Source: Apricaphanius iberus
Lineage: Eukaryota > Chordata > Actinopteri > Cyprinodontiformes > Aphaniidae
Assembly: GCA_028564705.1 (NCBI GenBank)
Contig: JAPXFQ010002924.1
Coordinates: forward strand, 2,013,001 to 2,077,000
Reading direction: 5' to 3'
DNA length: 64,000 nt
Shown here one piece after another: positions 48,710 to 58,461 of the stretch. The notes beneath the pieces were generated by a model. It was not told where the DNA came from. It did not search any database and worked only from the letters and a program-made list of their open reading frames with translations. The translations under genes were made by a program, and so were the position numbers. The first letter of the stretch is position 1. Each line of letters starts with the position of its first letter.

Positions 48710-49219
48710 TAAGTTGTTGAGTCTCCTGGGGAGGGATGAAAGGGCAGCATTGTAAATTGGAGATAGGTGATGTCTCAGGCCTCCTCCTCTGTTTAGCGAT
48801 GGTTTCTCTACTTTTACATAGATGGCTTCTTTTACTCCTCTTTCAAACCATCTGTCCTCTCTGTCTAATATCTGGACATTGGTGTCCTCAAAGGAGTGGG
48901 CTTTCTCCTTGAGATGTAAATGAACAGCAGAGTCCATGCCTGAGGAGTTTGCTCTCCTGTGTTGGGCCATGCGTTTGTACAGTGGTTGTTTGGTTTCCCC
49001 AATGTAGAGATCCTTGCATTCTTCATTGCATTGGATTGCATACACCAGGTTGCTTTTGTGTGCATGTGGTGTTCTGTCCTTGGGATGTACTAGTCTCTGT
49101 CTGAGTGTGTTGCTGGGTTTGAAATACACAGAGATACTGTGTTTGTTAAAAATCCTCCTGAGTTCATCCTCTCCTTGAGGGAGAGGATGAGCTGCTGAGT
49201 TCTCGCGAGAGCTGTGCAT
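48668..49219 (-). CDS. chimeric 183-codon ORF with GIY-YIG endonuclease domain
   Basis: An open minus-strand frame from ATG 49219-49217 to a stop ending at 48668. Residues 1-18 are antisense L1 5' region (49219-49166), residues 19-170 are Penelope-like protein, and residues 171-183 plus the stop are read from the Harbinger MITE end. The Penelope part holds a GIY-YIG nuclease core: VYA at 59-61, YIG at 72-74, Arg83 and His87 in YKRMAQHR, Glu131 in KEAIYVKVEKP and Asn143 in SLN. In Penelope elements this domain nicks the target for priming. Reverse transcriptase is missing. The frame has no stop or shift despite three insertion events; expression is unknown and it may be an accident. Confidence 0.6.
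   Translation of the reverse strand: MHSSRENSAAHPLPQGEDELRRIFNKHSISVYFKPSNTLRQRLVHPKDRTPHAHKSNLVYAIQCNEECKDLYIGETKQPLYKRMAQHRRANSSGMDSAVHLHLKEKAHSFEDTNVQILDREDRWFERGVKEAIYVKVEKPSLNRGGGLRHHLSPIYNAALSSLPRRLNNLGHVHTKPDNALNV
49148..49164. repeat. 17-bp target-site duplication of the L1 (left)
   Basis: AAAAATCCTCCTGAGTT here recurs at 58286-58302, where its leading A bases merge with the poly(A) tail, so the unambiguous part is TCCTCCTGAGTT. Removing the L1 plus one copy joins the Penelope-like reading frame (GISEKLRRIFNKH), which proves the insertion. Confidence 0.9.
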
Positions 49220-49403
49220 AGGTGAACATGGCGGTTATGTGGTAATGTATACACCCAGGTAAAATAAGACAATCATTTTGAATCAAACGCAGCTTCTAAA
49301 CTAACCATCAAGTTACTCTTTTTTTTTTCCTCTAAACAACCTGGACGAGGAAACATTGGATTCGCTGGAGTGCTACCTAGACGAGTGCTTTGATAACATC
49401 GTT
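49165..49403 (+). promoter_or_regulatory. L1 5' UTR / internal promoter
   Basis: Starts with a perfect 10-bp hairpin (CATCCTCTCC 49165-49174, GGAGAGGATG 49180-49189). TCTCGCGAGA at 49201-49210 is an exact copy of the palindrome bound by BANP, which activates many CpG-island promoters, and AACATGGCGG at 49225-49234 matches the YY1 consensus that positions transcription starts in mammalian L1. The pair within 70 bp of the 5' end suggests the internal RNA polymerase II promoter. Factor binding is inferred from motifs only. Confidence 0.6.
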
Positions 49404-50189
49404 ATGGGTAAGTCACGGAAACCTGCTTCGGATACAACAACGAGCACACCGTCGCAGAAGCGCACTCGTTCCGAGGCTAGCACATCCACCGACTCGCCAG
49501 ATAGAAGCTACGGCGACATCCTGGACTCAATAGACAAGAAGCTAACCAGCCTGGACGCCCGTCTCGCGCTGGTGGAGGTTCTTCATAAAGAATTTCAGGC
49601 TCTGAGGGAATCGCTGGAGTTCAGCCAACAACAAGTAGCTTCGCTAGTTACAGAAAACCAAACACTAAAAGAAGACGTTAAGAAACTCACCGAGGGAATG
49701 AAGCAGCTGTCTGGAGAAAACAAAAGCTTCAAGGAGTCTATTCTAGACATCCAGGCCCGATCAATGAGGGACAATCTTGTTTTTTCGGGGATACCAGAGC
49801 AGGCTGAGGAAGATGCTGAAGTAGCCGTGCGAAAGTTCATTCAACACCAACTGAAACTGCCAGACGACACGGTTAAAAGCATAACCTTCCATCGGGTTCA
49901 CCGACTCGGAGGTAAGAAACACAACAACACCCGCCCGCGACCAATTGTTGCAAAATTTGAACATTTTAAACAAAAAGAACAAGTCAAAGGACGCGGGAGA
50001 GAGCTACGGGGGACGAATTACAGCGTTAATGATCAGTTTCCGAAAGAAATCCTGGACAGAAGACGCGTGTTATTTCCAATTAGAAAAAAACATATTAGTG
50101 AGGGCAGTAGGGCTACGGTTAGTGTGGATAAACTGTATGTTAACGGTCAGCTGTTTAGGGACCCTCAGGTTACTCCTTGGCTTTATTAG
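49404..50189 (+). CDS. L1 ORF1 protein (RNA-binding chaperone), intact
   Basis: ORF1p packages LINE RNA as a trimeric nucleic-acid chaperone. The frame stays open upstream to 49356, but the first ATG is at 49404 (GTTATGG, G at +4), giving 261 residues starting MGKSRKPASD. Features: a basic, Ser/Thr-rich N-terminus (1-35), a long coiled coil (about 38-120, heptads in LTSLDARLALVEVLHKEF and LVTENQTLKEDVKKLTEGM), an RRM-like domain opening RDNLVFSGIPE (122-132) with ITFHRVHRLG and RPIVAKF, and a C-terminal domain (FPKEILDRRRVLFPIRKK then VSVDKLYVNG, about 212-248). No stop or frameshift is seen, in contrast to ORF2. Encoded just downstream of the L1 promoter, it could be translated if the copy is transcribed. 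Confidence 0.88.
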   Translation: MGKSRKPASDTTTSTPSQKRTRSEASTSTDSPDRSYGDILDSIDKKLTSLDARLALVEVLHKEFQALRESLEFSQQQVASLVTENQTLKEDVKKLTEGMKQLSGENKSFKESILDIQARSMRDNLVFSGIPEQAEEDAEVAVRKFIQHQLKLPDDTVKSITFHRVHRLGGKKHNNTRPRPIVAKFEHFKQKEQVKGRGRELRGTNYSVNDQFPKEILDRRRVLFPIRKKHISEGSRATVSVDKLYVNGQLFRDPQVTPWLY

Positions 50190-50622
50190 TCATATTTAAC
50201 AGAACCAAGACAGAATTAGCTTTATCAGACAACTATAGTTTTAAAAAAAAAGCACAGCTCAGCAGGCTGTTTTTGTTTGTTAATGTGGGTAGGGGCAGGG
50301 CTGTGCACTAGATTGCTTTTTCTTTTTTTTCTTTCATTTTTTCTTTTTCACTATTATCTTTCTCACATTTGTACCACCAAATCTCTTTATCACCTTTTTT
50401 CCTTTTTCTCTCTCACACACCACACAGACTTTTTATCATGGCACTATTATTCATGGTTTTGCCATCATACTTTCATTTCTGTACACACATTGTATGGTGC
50501 ATATTTTACCGCTTTATCTCTGTTTTGGTTTTTTTTCAATCTGGCAATCCCCATGGACAAACCAAAACTACACCTATATATTCATCCTATGGCGATAGTA
50601 CATATCTAAGGTTTATCTTTAT
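50190..50622 (+). other. L1 inter-ORF region
   Basis: 433 bases between the ORF1 stop and the start of ORF2-like sequence, T-rich (several T/C runs at 50315-50410). Frames of 110-115 codons across it are not related to known L1 proteins. How ORF2 would be translated is not evident. Confidence 0.6.
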
Positions 50623-53600
50623 AGCTTATGATCCTGTAAAATTTATAACATGGAATATTAGCGCAGTAGCTGCAGAGATAAAACCATTAAGATTTTCAAC
50701 AATCTACAAGGACTGAAGGCAGATGTCGTCTTTACTACAGGAGGGACTCATAAATCAAGTTCAACAGCTATTGATTATTAAAAACACACTGAGTATCCTA
50801 TTATATTTTCTTCTTGCTATAACTCTAGACAACGAGGAGTAGTAGCAATATTAATAAATAGAAAGAAATCCTAATTTTAAAAGTAATAGACACAGCTTCA
50901 CAGATCCATAAGATAGATTCTATAAATATTAAAATCTATTTATAAAATAACCAAAAGTTATGTATAAGTTAGTATATATGGTCCCATTGGTGTCGACACC
51001 CTCATTCTTTTCATACTTTCTTATCGGTTATGGCTATATACATGGATTGCTCACTTGTTCTTGGGGGTAGAGTTTTCAACTTTGGAATAAATGAAGGTAA
51101 TAGACCGGCTTCAGTACAGCAGGGTCTCAGGGCAGATGGCAATCCATAGATATAGTGTAAAACAGTACTATGAGCGATTATGGGACTCTGCGATGCATGG
51201 CGACTCGCTTCATCCACGACAGAAAATACACTTTTTACTCAAACGTACATCATTCTCTCATTCCTAGATTGGACTATTTGTTAGTCTGCAGCTCACTGTG
51301 AATGACATTTCAGACATGAGATACATCCTATGTGATCAGCGATCACGCTCATGTTTCGTTAATATTTAGCAAATAAAATTGCAAACCCTTCTAATATAAA
51401 AATTCGGTGATTTAACTACAGTCATTACTTAAAGGATAAAGAATTTATTAAACTATATTGAAAAGAATGGGCTTCATTACATGGAATTTATGATCTCCCT
51501 GGTATGTCGCAATCCACTCTATGGGAAGCAGGGGAAAGCTGTGATTATTAGAGAGTAAAAAATAATTTCATTCTCATCAAATAAAAGAGATAACAGAAAA
51601 TAAACATGTTCAGGAATTAGAAGAAAACTATTAAATCATTAGAACCTTCCCTGGATATTAAAGCGAGCTTAAGTCAAATAAGGAAGGAAAGCAACAATTA
51701 GAGTTAAATGAAATTATTAATAAAAAGGGACCAGACTTCTTAATCCAAAGACTTAGTAATAGAAAAACTTAGAACATAGTAAATAAATCAGCGTAGCTCT
51801 TAGCTTATCAGTTAAAAATAGTAAAGAAAAAAAACAACTATATCTGCAATCAAAGTAAAAATACTCGGGCATTTAATATAATGACCCTGAAAAAATTAAA
51901 CAACACTTTCAAAGAATTTTATGAGACGTTATCACACCCAGAGATAAACAATCCTTCAAATAATGATATTGTTACAAAATTTCTGGATAAAATAACTCTT
52001 CTTAACTTCAGACCATCCAAGCAAAGGCCCACGGATTCACCAGCTAACAGTGTTGAAATCCAGGAGGCCTCCAAATCTATGCCTAAGAATAAAGCTCCAG
52101 GTCCAGATGGATTTCCAAGCCAGGGAGTTCTATAAAGAAATTCTGGCAGTTATTTTGGCACCATTATTGTTAAAAAATGTTACAGGAAACAAAGGAAACT
52201 GGATCGAATACCACCAAAACATGAATTATGCCTTCATCAAATCTTCTATTAAAAACCCAGGAAATAAGACCCTGTTGTGTCTAATACCAGTTATCTTCGA
52301 TTTTCTTATACTATGTGTATCTGCAAAATAATTTGCAAGGCTCATGCAAAGAAGGTATAGACGAAAATAACACCTCTATTTAATCCACCCTGATTCAAAC
52401 AGGTTTTATAAAAGGTAGGCTACTCTTCCCCATATTCACGTATGATTAAATAGAATTTAATAGATTATTTTCCCACTGTAAAAAACGTCCAAACCAATAT
52501 ATTATCTTTAGATGCAGAAAAAAGCATTTGATAGAGTTAACTGGAAATTTTTATTTTGCAGGCCTTAAATAAATTCGGATTCAGTATTTCTTTTGTAATA
52601 AACTGGTTAAAAATATTATACAGGCTCACCAACAGCATGTATTAGGACAATAACATATCATAAAGAGTTCTTTCTTCAGAGAGGTACCTAGGCAGGGCGA
52701 TGCTCCACTTTCTCCCTCCCTTCTTTGCTATTTTTACTTGAACATTAGCAGCAGCAATCGGCAAAATATTAATGTTAAAGGTATACAATGGCAACAAAAA
52801 TAGAACTTAAAATCAGGTATATACGGCAGATGATGTTCACTACTTTTTTACAGCATTTAACAAACTTCTTGTTAAGGTAATTGACAGTTAATAAAATATT
52901 ACTCAAGAGTTTAAGACTATTCATTAATTGGTTTAAAATCTACAGTCCTTCCCTCATCAACTGTTTTACCAGAGTCCTGCTTGCTTTACCAGCTCCGGTC
53001 GGGAATTATTACATATCTAGGTATCATATCTCACAAGACAGGACACAGAAATCTTTTTAAGATACAAACTAAGTCCCACTTTTAAAAAAAGTGGAGATGA
53101 TCCTGGACAACATGGGGAAATACCTTCCAATATCACTTATTGGAAGGGTAAGCTACAATAAAAATGGTGGTTTTGACCTAGAACTCAATTATTTATCTCT
53201 AATGATCCCAAGCACACCTCACCTGATTGGATTAGATCTCTGGACTCTTCTGTTTCTAAATTCCTTTGGAAAAGATTGATAACCCCCACGTATCAGCTTA
53301 AAAACACTACAAGAGTCCAAAGATAAGGGAGGTCTAGGACCTACAAAACTTTCGTCATTATTTTTAGCCAAACAGATCTCCAATATCATAAAGATGGGGT
53401 TATAAAAACACAGTTATATCGATGAGAGATGCTGGGTAAGATGTAGAACAGACACTGAGGCTAAAAGATTAAAACTTTTCAGATTACCTCTTTTGTGAGC
53501 TCAAATATGAAAACAAACATGAATGTTTCATACAGTATAGAAATATTCCGACTTCCTCTTGACAGCTTGGTGGGGATTTTCTATAAAAATGCACAATGAC

Positions 53601-54554
53601 CTCACTACGTCCATTGCAGCGGTACACCCATTGGAATAACCCCGGATTTCTTACAAAAAAAAATGCATGATTAAACTGTCCAGGCTGGAGTTGTAAAGGA
53701 ATTGAATACTGGAGTCATAATTTTGATTGGAACAGACTCTTATCCCTTTAATCATTGGTTACACAATTCGTGAATTAAACAAGAATAAATTCTTAGAATA
53801 CCAACAAATTAAATATTATAAAAAAATATAATTTTAGGCTCAATACATTTTATTTACCAAATTCCAGGAAAAGTTTTAGACTTCCTTTATCTTAACCTCC
53901 CAAACTGCTATCTAAATTATACAAAACATTAAAATAGTTATAGATGATATCAATAGCCATTCCTATTTCAAAATGGGAGATGGACATTGTCACATCTCAA
54001 TAGACCAACAACATTGAGTCTCAAATTTCATTAAGAACCTTCAAATTTCATAAGAATCTTAATTCTACGATTAATACAATATAAAATCCTTCATAGAGTG
54101 CATTATACAGAGGCAACGGATGTTCAAGATGGGTTTATACGCCGTTGATACTCTGTTTACTAATTGTACAAGCAATCTACCAGGACAATTTTGATTCATG
54201 CTCTTTGGTTTGCCCACCTGTTAAGAAATTATTCGGTACCAGATTTGTGAAAGATCTAATCAAAAGTGTCTGAAATGTAATATCACACCTCGCTCCAAGA
54301 GTTTGTTGCTTGCTGGGAAATATAGATGAAAGTACCATGGATACAAATGTCTACTGCAATTTATTTCTACATCGCCTTATGCATCGCTAAGAAAAAATAT
54401 CCTCCTTGAACTGGCAATAAATAATAAAAAATTCCTCCTGTATATTAATCAAAATAGGATCTCCTTTCTGGATTACATTGGTATTAGAAACGGCATCATG
54501 CCGCCTCATCTGATCAAATCTTTCTGGTCACCCTTGATCAGTTCCATCACCTAG
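50623..54554 (+). pseudogene. L1 ORF2 (endonuclease/reverse transcriptase) pseudogene
   Basis: Translating in pieces gives an L1 ORF2 in order. The APE-type endonuclease starts DPVKFITWNIS (50629), followed by GLKADVVF, NSRQRGVVAILIN and remnants of the DLHP and S-R-ID motifs. The reverse transcriptase has KSMPKNKAPGPDGFPS (52075), SLDAEK, then LNKFGFSISFVINWLKILYR, a damaged R-Q-G-D block with PLSPSLLC, and TADDVH at 52833 in place of the canonical YADD. Downstream are KSTVLP, ITYLGI, LPISLIGR and FLWK-type blocks, and the end is LDYIGIRNGIMPPHLIKSFW with stop at 54552-54554. Dozens of stops and frameshifts, mostly small indels, break it; the longest surviving frame is about 84 codons. Span, about 1,310 codons, is normal for the family. 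Confidence 0.85.
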
Positions 54555-57500
54555 TGGGGTCGGGCCCCTTGATTCGTTCTGTGGGGACCACGGTTGCGTG
54601 TGGAGATTAAGGGGTTGGTGGTGAATGCGGGGCGTGGTACTTGGGGGTCGGGTCCTCTTGCGGTTCGGAGATAGGATGCCGAGACCCTCGCCCTGGGGTG
54701 GGTCTTTGTTTGTGGTGACTCCTGTGGCTGCATGCGGCCGCCTTAAGAACGGGGGTCGTGCTGGCGGACACGGGTTACTGGCTGTGCTGTGCTGACTCTG
54801 GGGGGGTCTGGGCTGGGCCTGGGGCTTGGGGTTCTGGGGCGGAGCGACACCCGGCTGAAGCCCATGGCGGGGCTTGGACGGGGGGGAGGGGCGCTGCCGT
54901 CGGGTGCGGCTGGGGGGGGGCTGTGGTCGGCCGGTGGTTAGGGGCGCTGCTGCCCTTTCCATCTCCACCGGGATGGGTTCCTGTCGCTTGTCACGGTGGC
55001 CGCTTGCCGCGTCGGCGAGAGAGGCGTGGCGGCGGGTGGCTGGCGGTCTCCGGGCCCCTGATTCGGCTTTAATTGAACTGGACAGGGCTCCTGGGGTCTC
55101 TTGGTCTTAGCCCTCGCGGGGGTGTGCTGGGGTGGCGGGGCTCTGGCCGGTGTTGGTCGGCTCCACGGTTTGACATGACCAGTTGGTGGGGTGACTGGGT
55201 GGTGCGCGTGGACGTCGCTGGGGTTTCTGTTGCGCCCACCGGCCATCGGACAGGTATGTAGCAAGGCTGGAGGATGTCGGCCTGGGGATTGGCCGCCCGG
55301 GACATTCGGTTGCTCAAGGGTCGCCACGGCGTGGCATGTCCGGCGGGGTACCCGGAGTCGGTGGTGCGCCGCGGTTCGGCCTCGGACCGGGGGTCATCGG
55401 ACGCTGGCGGTGCCTGCGGGCGTCTCTTTATTGGCGGGGAGGCTTTTTACCATCTATCACAGGCTCTCTTTTTAACGGGGTGCGCTAGGTGAACGGGAGG
55501 GGGGAGGGGCGTTTGAGGGTGAGGGGGGGGCTAAACTAACACTGGGTGTCTAGTGAAATGTTGTTTTGTTAGCAGTTGTGATGTTGGGGAGTAGGATTTA
55601 GTATGCACCATGGCATGGGGGTGGTGGATTGCCTCGGGGACCCCATGGGGCTCGGCCTCCTGGTATCGCTGCCGTGGGCCCGAATGGACGTGCTGGCGGC
55701 CTCCCACCCAACTGTGCGTGGATGGGCCGAACGGGGGGTGGTGCATAATTGGAGTCAGCAGGGGAGCTGGCTCCCTGGGGTTGGCAATGGTCACCCAGTT
55801 ATTTTCTCCCCATCCCCCATGACCTCTGTCACCTGCTCCTTATTCTACCATTCCTCAAGGCTTTTTGGGACGTGGGCAAGTCACTGGGGTGCGGGGATGG
55901 GCTTCCGTCTTAGCTACCCGGGTGGCGGCCTGGGGTCCCGATTTTATTGAGCAATTTAGTCACTACACTTGGCAACCCACTTTTACAGGGAACGCACATG
56001 TAGGACATGGCGGTGTGGCGCCACAGGCGCGGCCCCCCCATTGAGGGGGCCTCGCTGTGGTGCGGCACCCACTGGTTAAAACGCAATGAACTAGAAACTG
56101 AGGCCGGGGGGGGAGGGAGATGGGGGTACCAGGGCAGTATTCCCATTTCCCCCCCCTCTGTTTTAAGAGCACAGTAGAAACAAACACGAACAACACCACC
56201 ATGAGCTGGGGGAGAGCGGCGGAGAGGCTGGGGAGTCTTTTCACACCTGTTCTGTTGGAAACATCAGGGGTGTCCTCGGGGGCAGCCCGGATAGAACTCC
56301 GCCGTCTTGGTCGGGGTCATGGAGGGCTCGGTGGGCTGCTCTTGCCGGTATGGGGCACTTGGCGGTCTACTTGTCCCCGTCCTGTGGTCAAAGGGGTTGG
56401 CTGTACGACGTACTGGTGCAAGGGGTCAGGGCAGGAGTTCTCTATGGGGGTCTGTCCCTGGGCCTAGGTGGAGTATGGATGTATAGTGTAGTCATGGGGC
56501 GCGCTTATGAATGAGGGTATACGTCATGTTTTGTATGTCCTTGTAATATTCTTGTAATAAGAATGTGTACACCATGAGAGGGAGGGTACGTAGTATGAGT
56601 GTCTCTGTCTGTCTATCGTCTCCCTGTCTGGTTGGGTGTTTGGCTGCTCTCTGGCCTGATGCATTCTTTTCCCTCCCCGTCACTCCCCGTCGGTTGATGG
56701 TTGCTCCTGCCTGCTGGTTGTATGATGACTCTCGATGCATGGGGCTAGGGGGTCCCGTTGCGGGACCGGCTCGGCTTCCTGGTGCATGTCGGGCGGGGTC
56801 CTTGGGTTTGGTCCCGGTGTGCTGGGCAGGCGCTGTTTCGGACGATGTCATCCTTGGATTGACTGGGGAACCTCTTATGGGGGTGCCCAGGGTGTTGTCA
56901 GAATAGGTTGGGGTGCGTCGGTGGATCGAGTGGGGACCGTTGCCTGGCGCCCGTCTCCTGCCGGTTCCAGGACTTCAGATGGCCTCGGTATGTACTCGCC
57001 TGGATGGGGCTGTCCGGCATTGGCTGGGCCCCTGAATCTTGGCGCCCCCTACGTTGGGGCGGGATCTGAACCCTGGAGCTGGATATATGGTGTCCAGGCG
57101 CCGGATGGACGCGGCCTGGGGAGGGGTACATCCGGCTGTGGCTCTTGTGTGGCTCCCCTGGCGTGTGGATGTGTGCGAGGGGACGGGGTTGTTGGCGGTG
57201 GTTACTGGTCCGGGGGTGGCCGGCGGAGTTGTGTTGTCCGTCGGTTGGCTGCGAGGTCCTCTTGCCTGCACGGCGGCGGAGGGGGAACCCTGGTCGCTGG
57301 TCCCTGGTTGGGGCCCCGCTGGGGCGGTGGGGTTGCCCCTGGTCCCCGTTGCCTCGGTTCCCTTGGTCCGGGGCCAGCCCTGGCGTTAGCCGGTTACCGG
57401 CGGACTGAGCCCGTGGGCTCGTCACTGCGATCTCTCGGGCCTCCAGCATCGCGGGGCTGGTGGGTGCATCCCTGGGGCATTCCAATCTGTTCCCAGCTTG

Positions 57501-58257
57501 GCGGTGTGATCGACCTGCGCTGATCCGCCTGTGGACTCTGTCTCTGTGGGACGCTGGATGCATACATCTCTTGCCTCCTCCATGTCTGTGCCGCTTCCTG
57601 TAGTACGGATTGACGGTTTCCCTTACACCAGCTATCAATCACTTTGCATGGGGAAGCTCTCTATTCCGACTTGCATGGCTCGCACACACATAGGTGTAGG
57701 GACATAGGTTGAGGACACGGACATATCTTAAGCTGAGGTTATCATCATTAGTTAGGTTGTACACAGGCGCTTACCTAGAGAAACATTTCTATTATGTTCC
57801 ATTAATCAATGCTTGTGTGTAGTGAAATGTGTAATTCTTTGTTTATTTACCAGATCCGAACTTTTGTGTTTGGTCTGTACAGTTTGTTGTTTTTGTTTGT
57901 TTCTGTATTACTGTTTCTCTCGCCGTCCACGGCAGAGGGGAGGATGGGATGTTTTCTTGTGTTTTCTTTGATTTGCCTCCCTGTCTTGTGTCGTCCGGTT
58001 CCGCCCCTCTGTTGGTACGGTTTCTTTTCTTAACCCTTCTTTCTTTCTCCTTCATCTGTATCAGTTTAATGGGTCCATGACGTCAGGAAATTGAACCCAC
58101 AGTAATCACTAATAAAGCATTTTTCATACATATACTTCAAGTGGCGTACTACAGCGAAGCTGTAATACTATGCTTTGGGAAAGTAAAACTGTTGGGCTTG
58201 TACTTGGACTCAGACACCAATTATGAGTATCATACTGCTAGACAGGACACGTTAAAA
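54555..58257 (+). other. L1 3' region, 3.7 kb, G-rich and CpG-rich
   Basis: Composition switches at the ORF2 stop to very G-rich (54555 to about 57650) with many CpGs and runs of four or more G (for example 54800-54930, 55495-55535, 56100-56160). It then falls back to ordinary composition to the poly(A). Open frames of 75-262 codons occur on both strands, yet they are low-complexity Gly/Trp/Arg or Pro/Arg strings without domains, as expected from few stop codons in G/C-rich DNA. It lies between the ORF2 stop and the poly(A) inside the same target duplication, so it belongs to the L1 copy. G-rich tracts also mark mammalian L1 3' UTRs, but those are far shorter. Confidence 0.65.
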
Positions 58258-58290
58258 TAAAAAAAAAAAAAAAAACAAAAAAAAAAAAAA
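58258..58290 (+). repeat. L1 poly(A) tail
   Basis: 33 A bases with a single C (58276), directly abutting the right copy of the target duplication. Confidence 0.92.
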
Positions 58291-58448
58291 TCCTCCTGAG
58301 TTTTTCAGAAATCCCAGACACATATGGAATGACTACATTTTTTCGTTTGTTTTCTTTTTCTTTTTCAACCACTTTGTTGGCTTTCGTTGGATTTGTTGGA
58401 TTTCCTTGAGATAACCATGACCTGGATGAATGAGAATATTCACAGGCT
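58291..58448 (-). pseudogene. Penelope-like element, 5' remnant
   Basis: On the minus strand the frame reads NVVIPYVSGISEKLRR from about 58345 down to the target duplication and continues, once the L1 is removed, into IFNKHSIS at 49150, the linker between reverse transcriptase and GIY-YIG domain in Penelope proteins. Further upstream a frame rich in Lys/Glu and an alternative frame HPGHGYLKEIQQIQRKPTKW suggest a single-base shift near the A-rich stretch at 58350-58365. The element ends at 58448 beside the 13-bp duplication, so the catalytic reverse transcriptase was never present in this copy. Confidence 0.75.
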
Positions 58449-58461
58449 TACTTAGGTTAGA
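58449..58461. repeat. 13-bp target-site duplication of the Penelope-like element (right)
   Basis: TACTTAGGTTAGA, identical to 47794-47806. Confidence 0.75.

Larger units (their letters stand above)
47807..49164 (-). mobile_element. Penelope-like element, 3' part (GIY-YIG domain and 3' UTR)
   Basis: On the minus strand the sequence encodes the end of a Penelope-like protein and then its 3' untranslated region, which includes the signature phrase GATGAAGCCTCTTGGATAAG followed by AGGTGAAACGTCTTC and ends TTGAAATCTCCTTGG at the 13-bp target duplication. The other piece of the element lies at 58291-58448, displaced by the L1 insertion; a Harbinger MITE (48135-48709) splits the C-terminal end. Without the insertions the copy would be about 0.95 kb, so it was a 5'-truncated, dead-on-arrival insertion lacking nearly all of the reverse transcriptase. 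Confidence 0.85.
49165..58290 (+). mobile_element. full-length L1-like LINE retrotransposon, 9.1 kb
   Basis: Layout in plus orientation: 5' UTR 49165-49403, ORF1 49404-50189, inter-ORF 50190-50622, ORF2 remnant 50623-54554, long G-rich 3' region 54555-58257, poly(A) 58258-58290. Flanked by an exact target duplication inside a Penelope-like element. ORF1 and ORF2 order, the APE-type endonuclease and reverse-transcriptase motifs and the poly(A) tail fit the L1/Tx1 group found in fish. At 9.1 kb it exceeds the usual 5-7 kb because of the 3.7-kb 3' region. ORF2 is destroyed, so this copy cannot move by itself, although ORF1 is open. Confidence 0.85.

Noticed and set aside
49356..49403. Upstream extension of L1 ORF1 by 16 codons
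   Set aside because: The extension begins at TTG, not ATG; the first ATG in frame is at 49404, so the shorter protein is annotated.
54528..55492. Several 72-146 codon frames on both strands
   Set aside because: Same compositional artefact: open in many frames at once, no recognisable protein.
56735..57638. Overlapping 262-codon plus-strand and 246-codon minus-strand frames
   Set aside because: They lie opposite each other in very G-rich DNA with few stop codons, are low-complexity strings of Gly/Trp/Arg or Pro/Arg/Ser, have no domain, and belong to the L1 3' region.
54555..57650. Possible bacterial contamination or horizontally acquired segment because of high GC
   Set aside because: No bacterial-type genes or codon pattern, and it is enclosed between the L1 ORF2 end and the L1 poly(A) within one target duplication.
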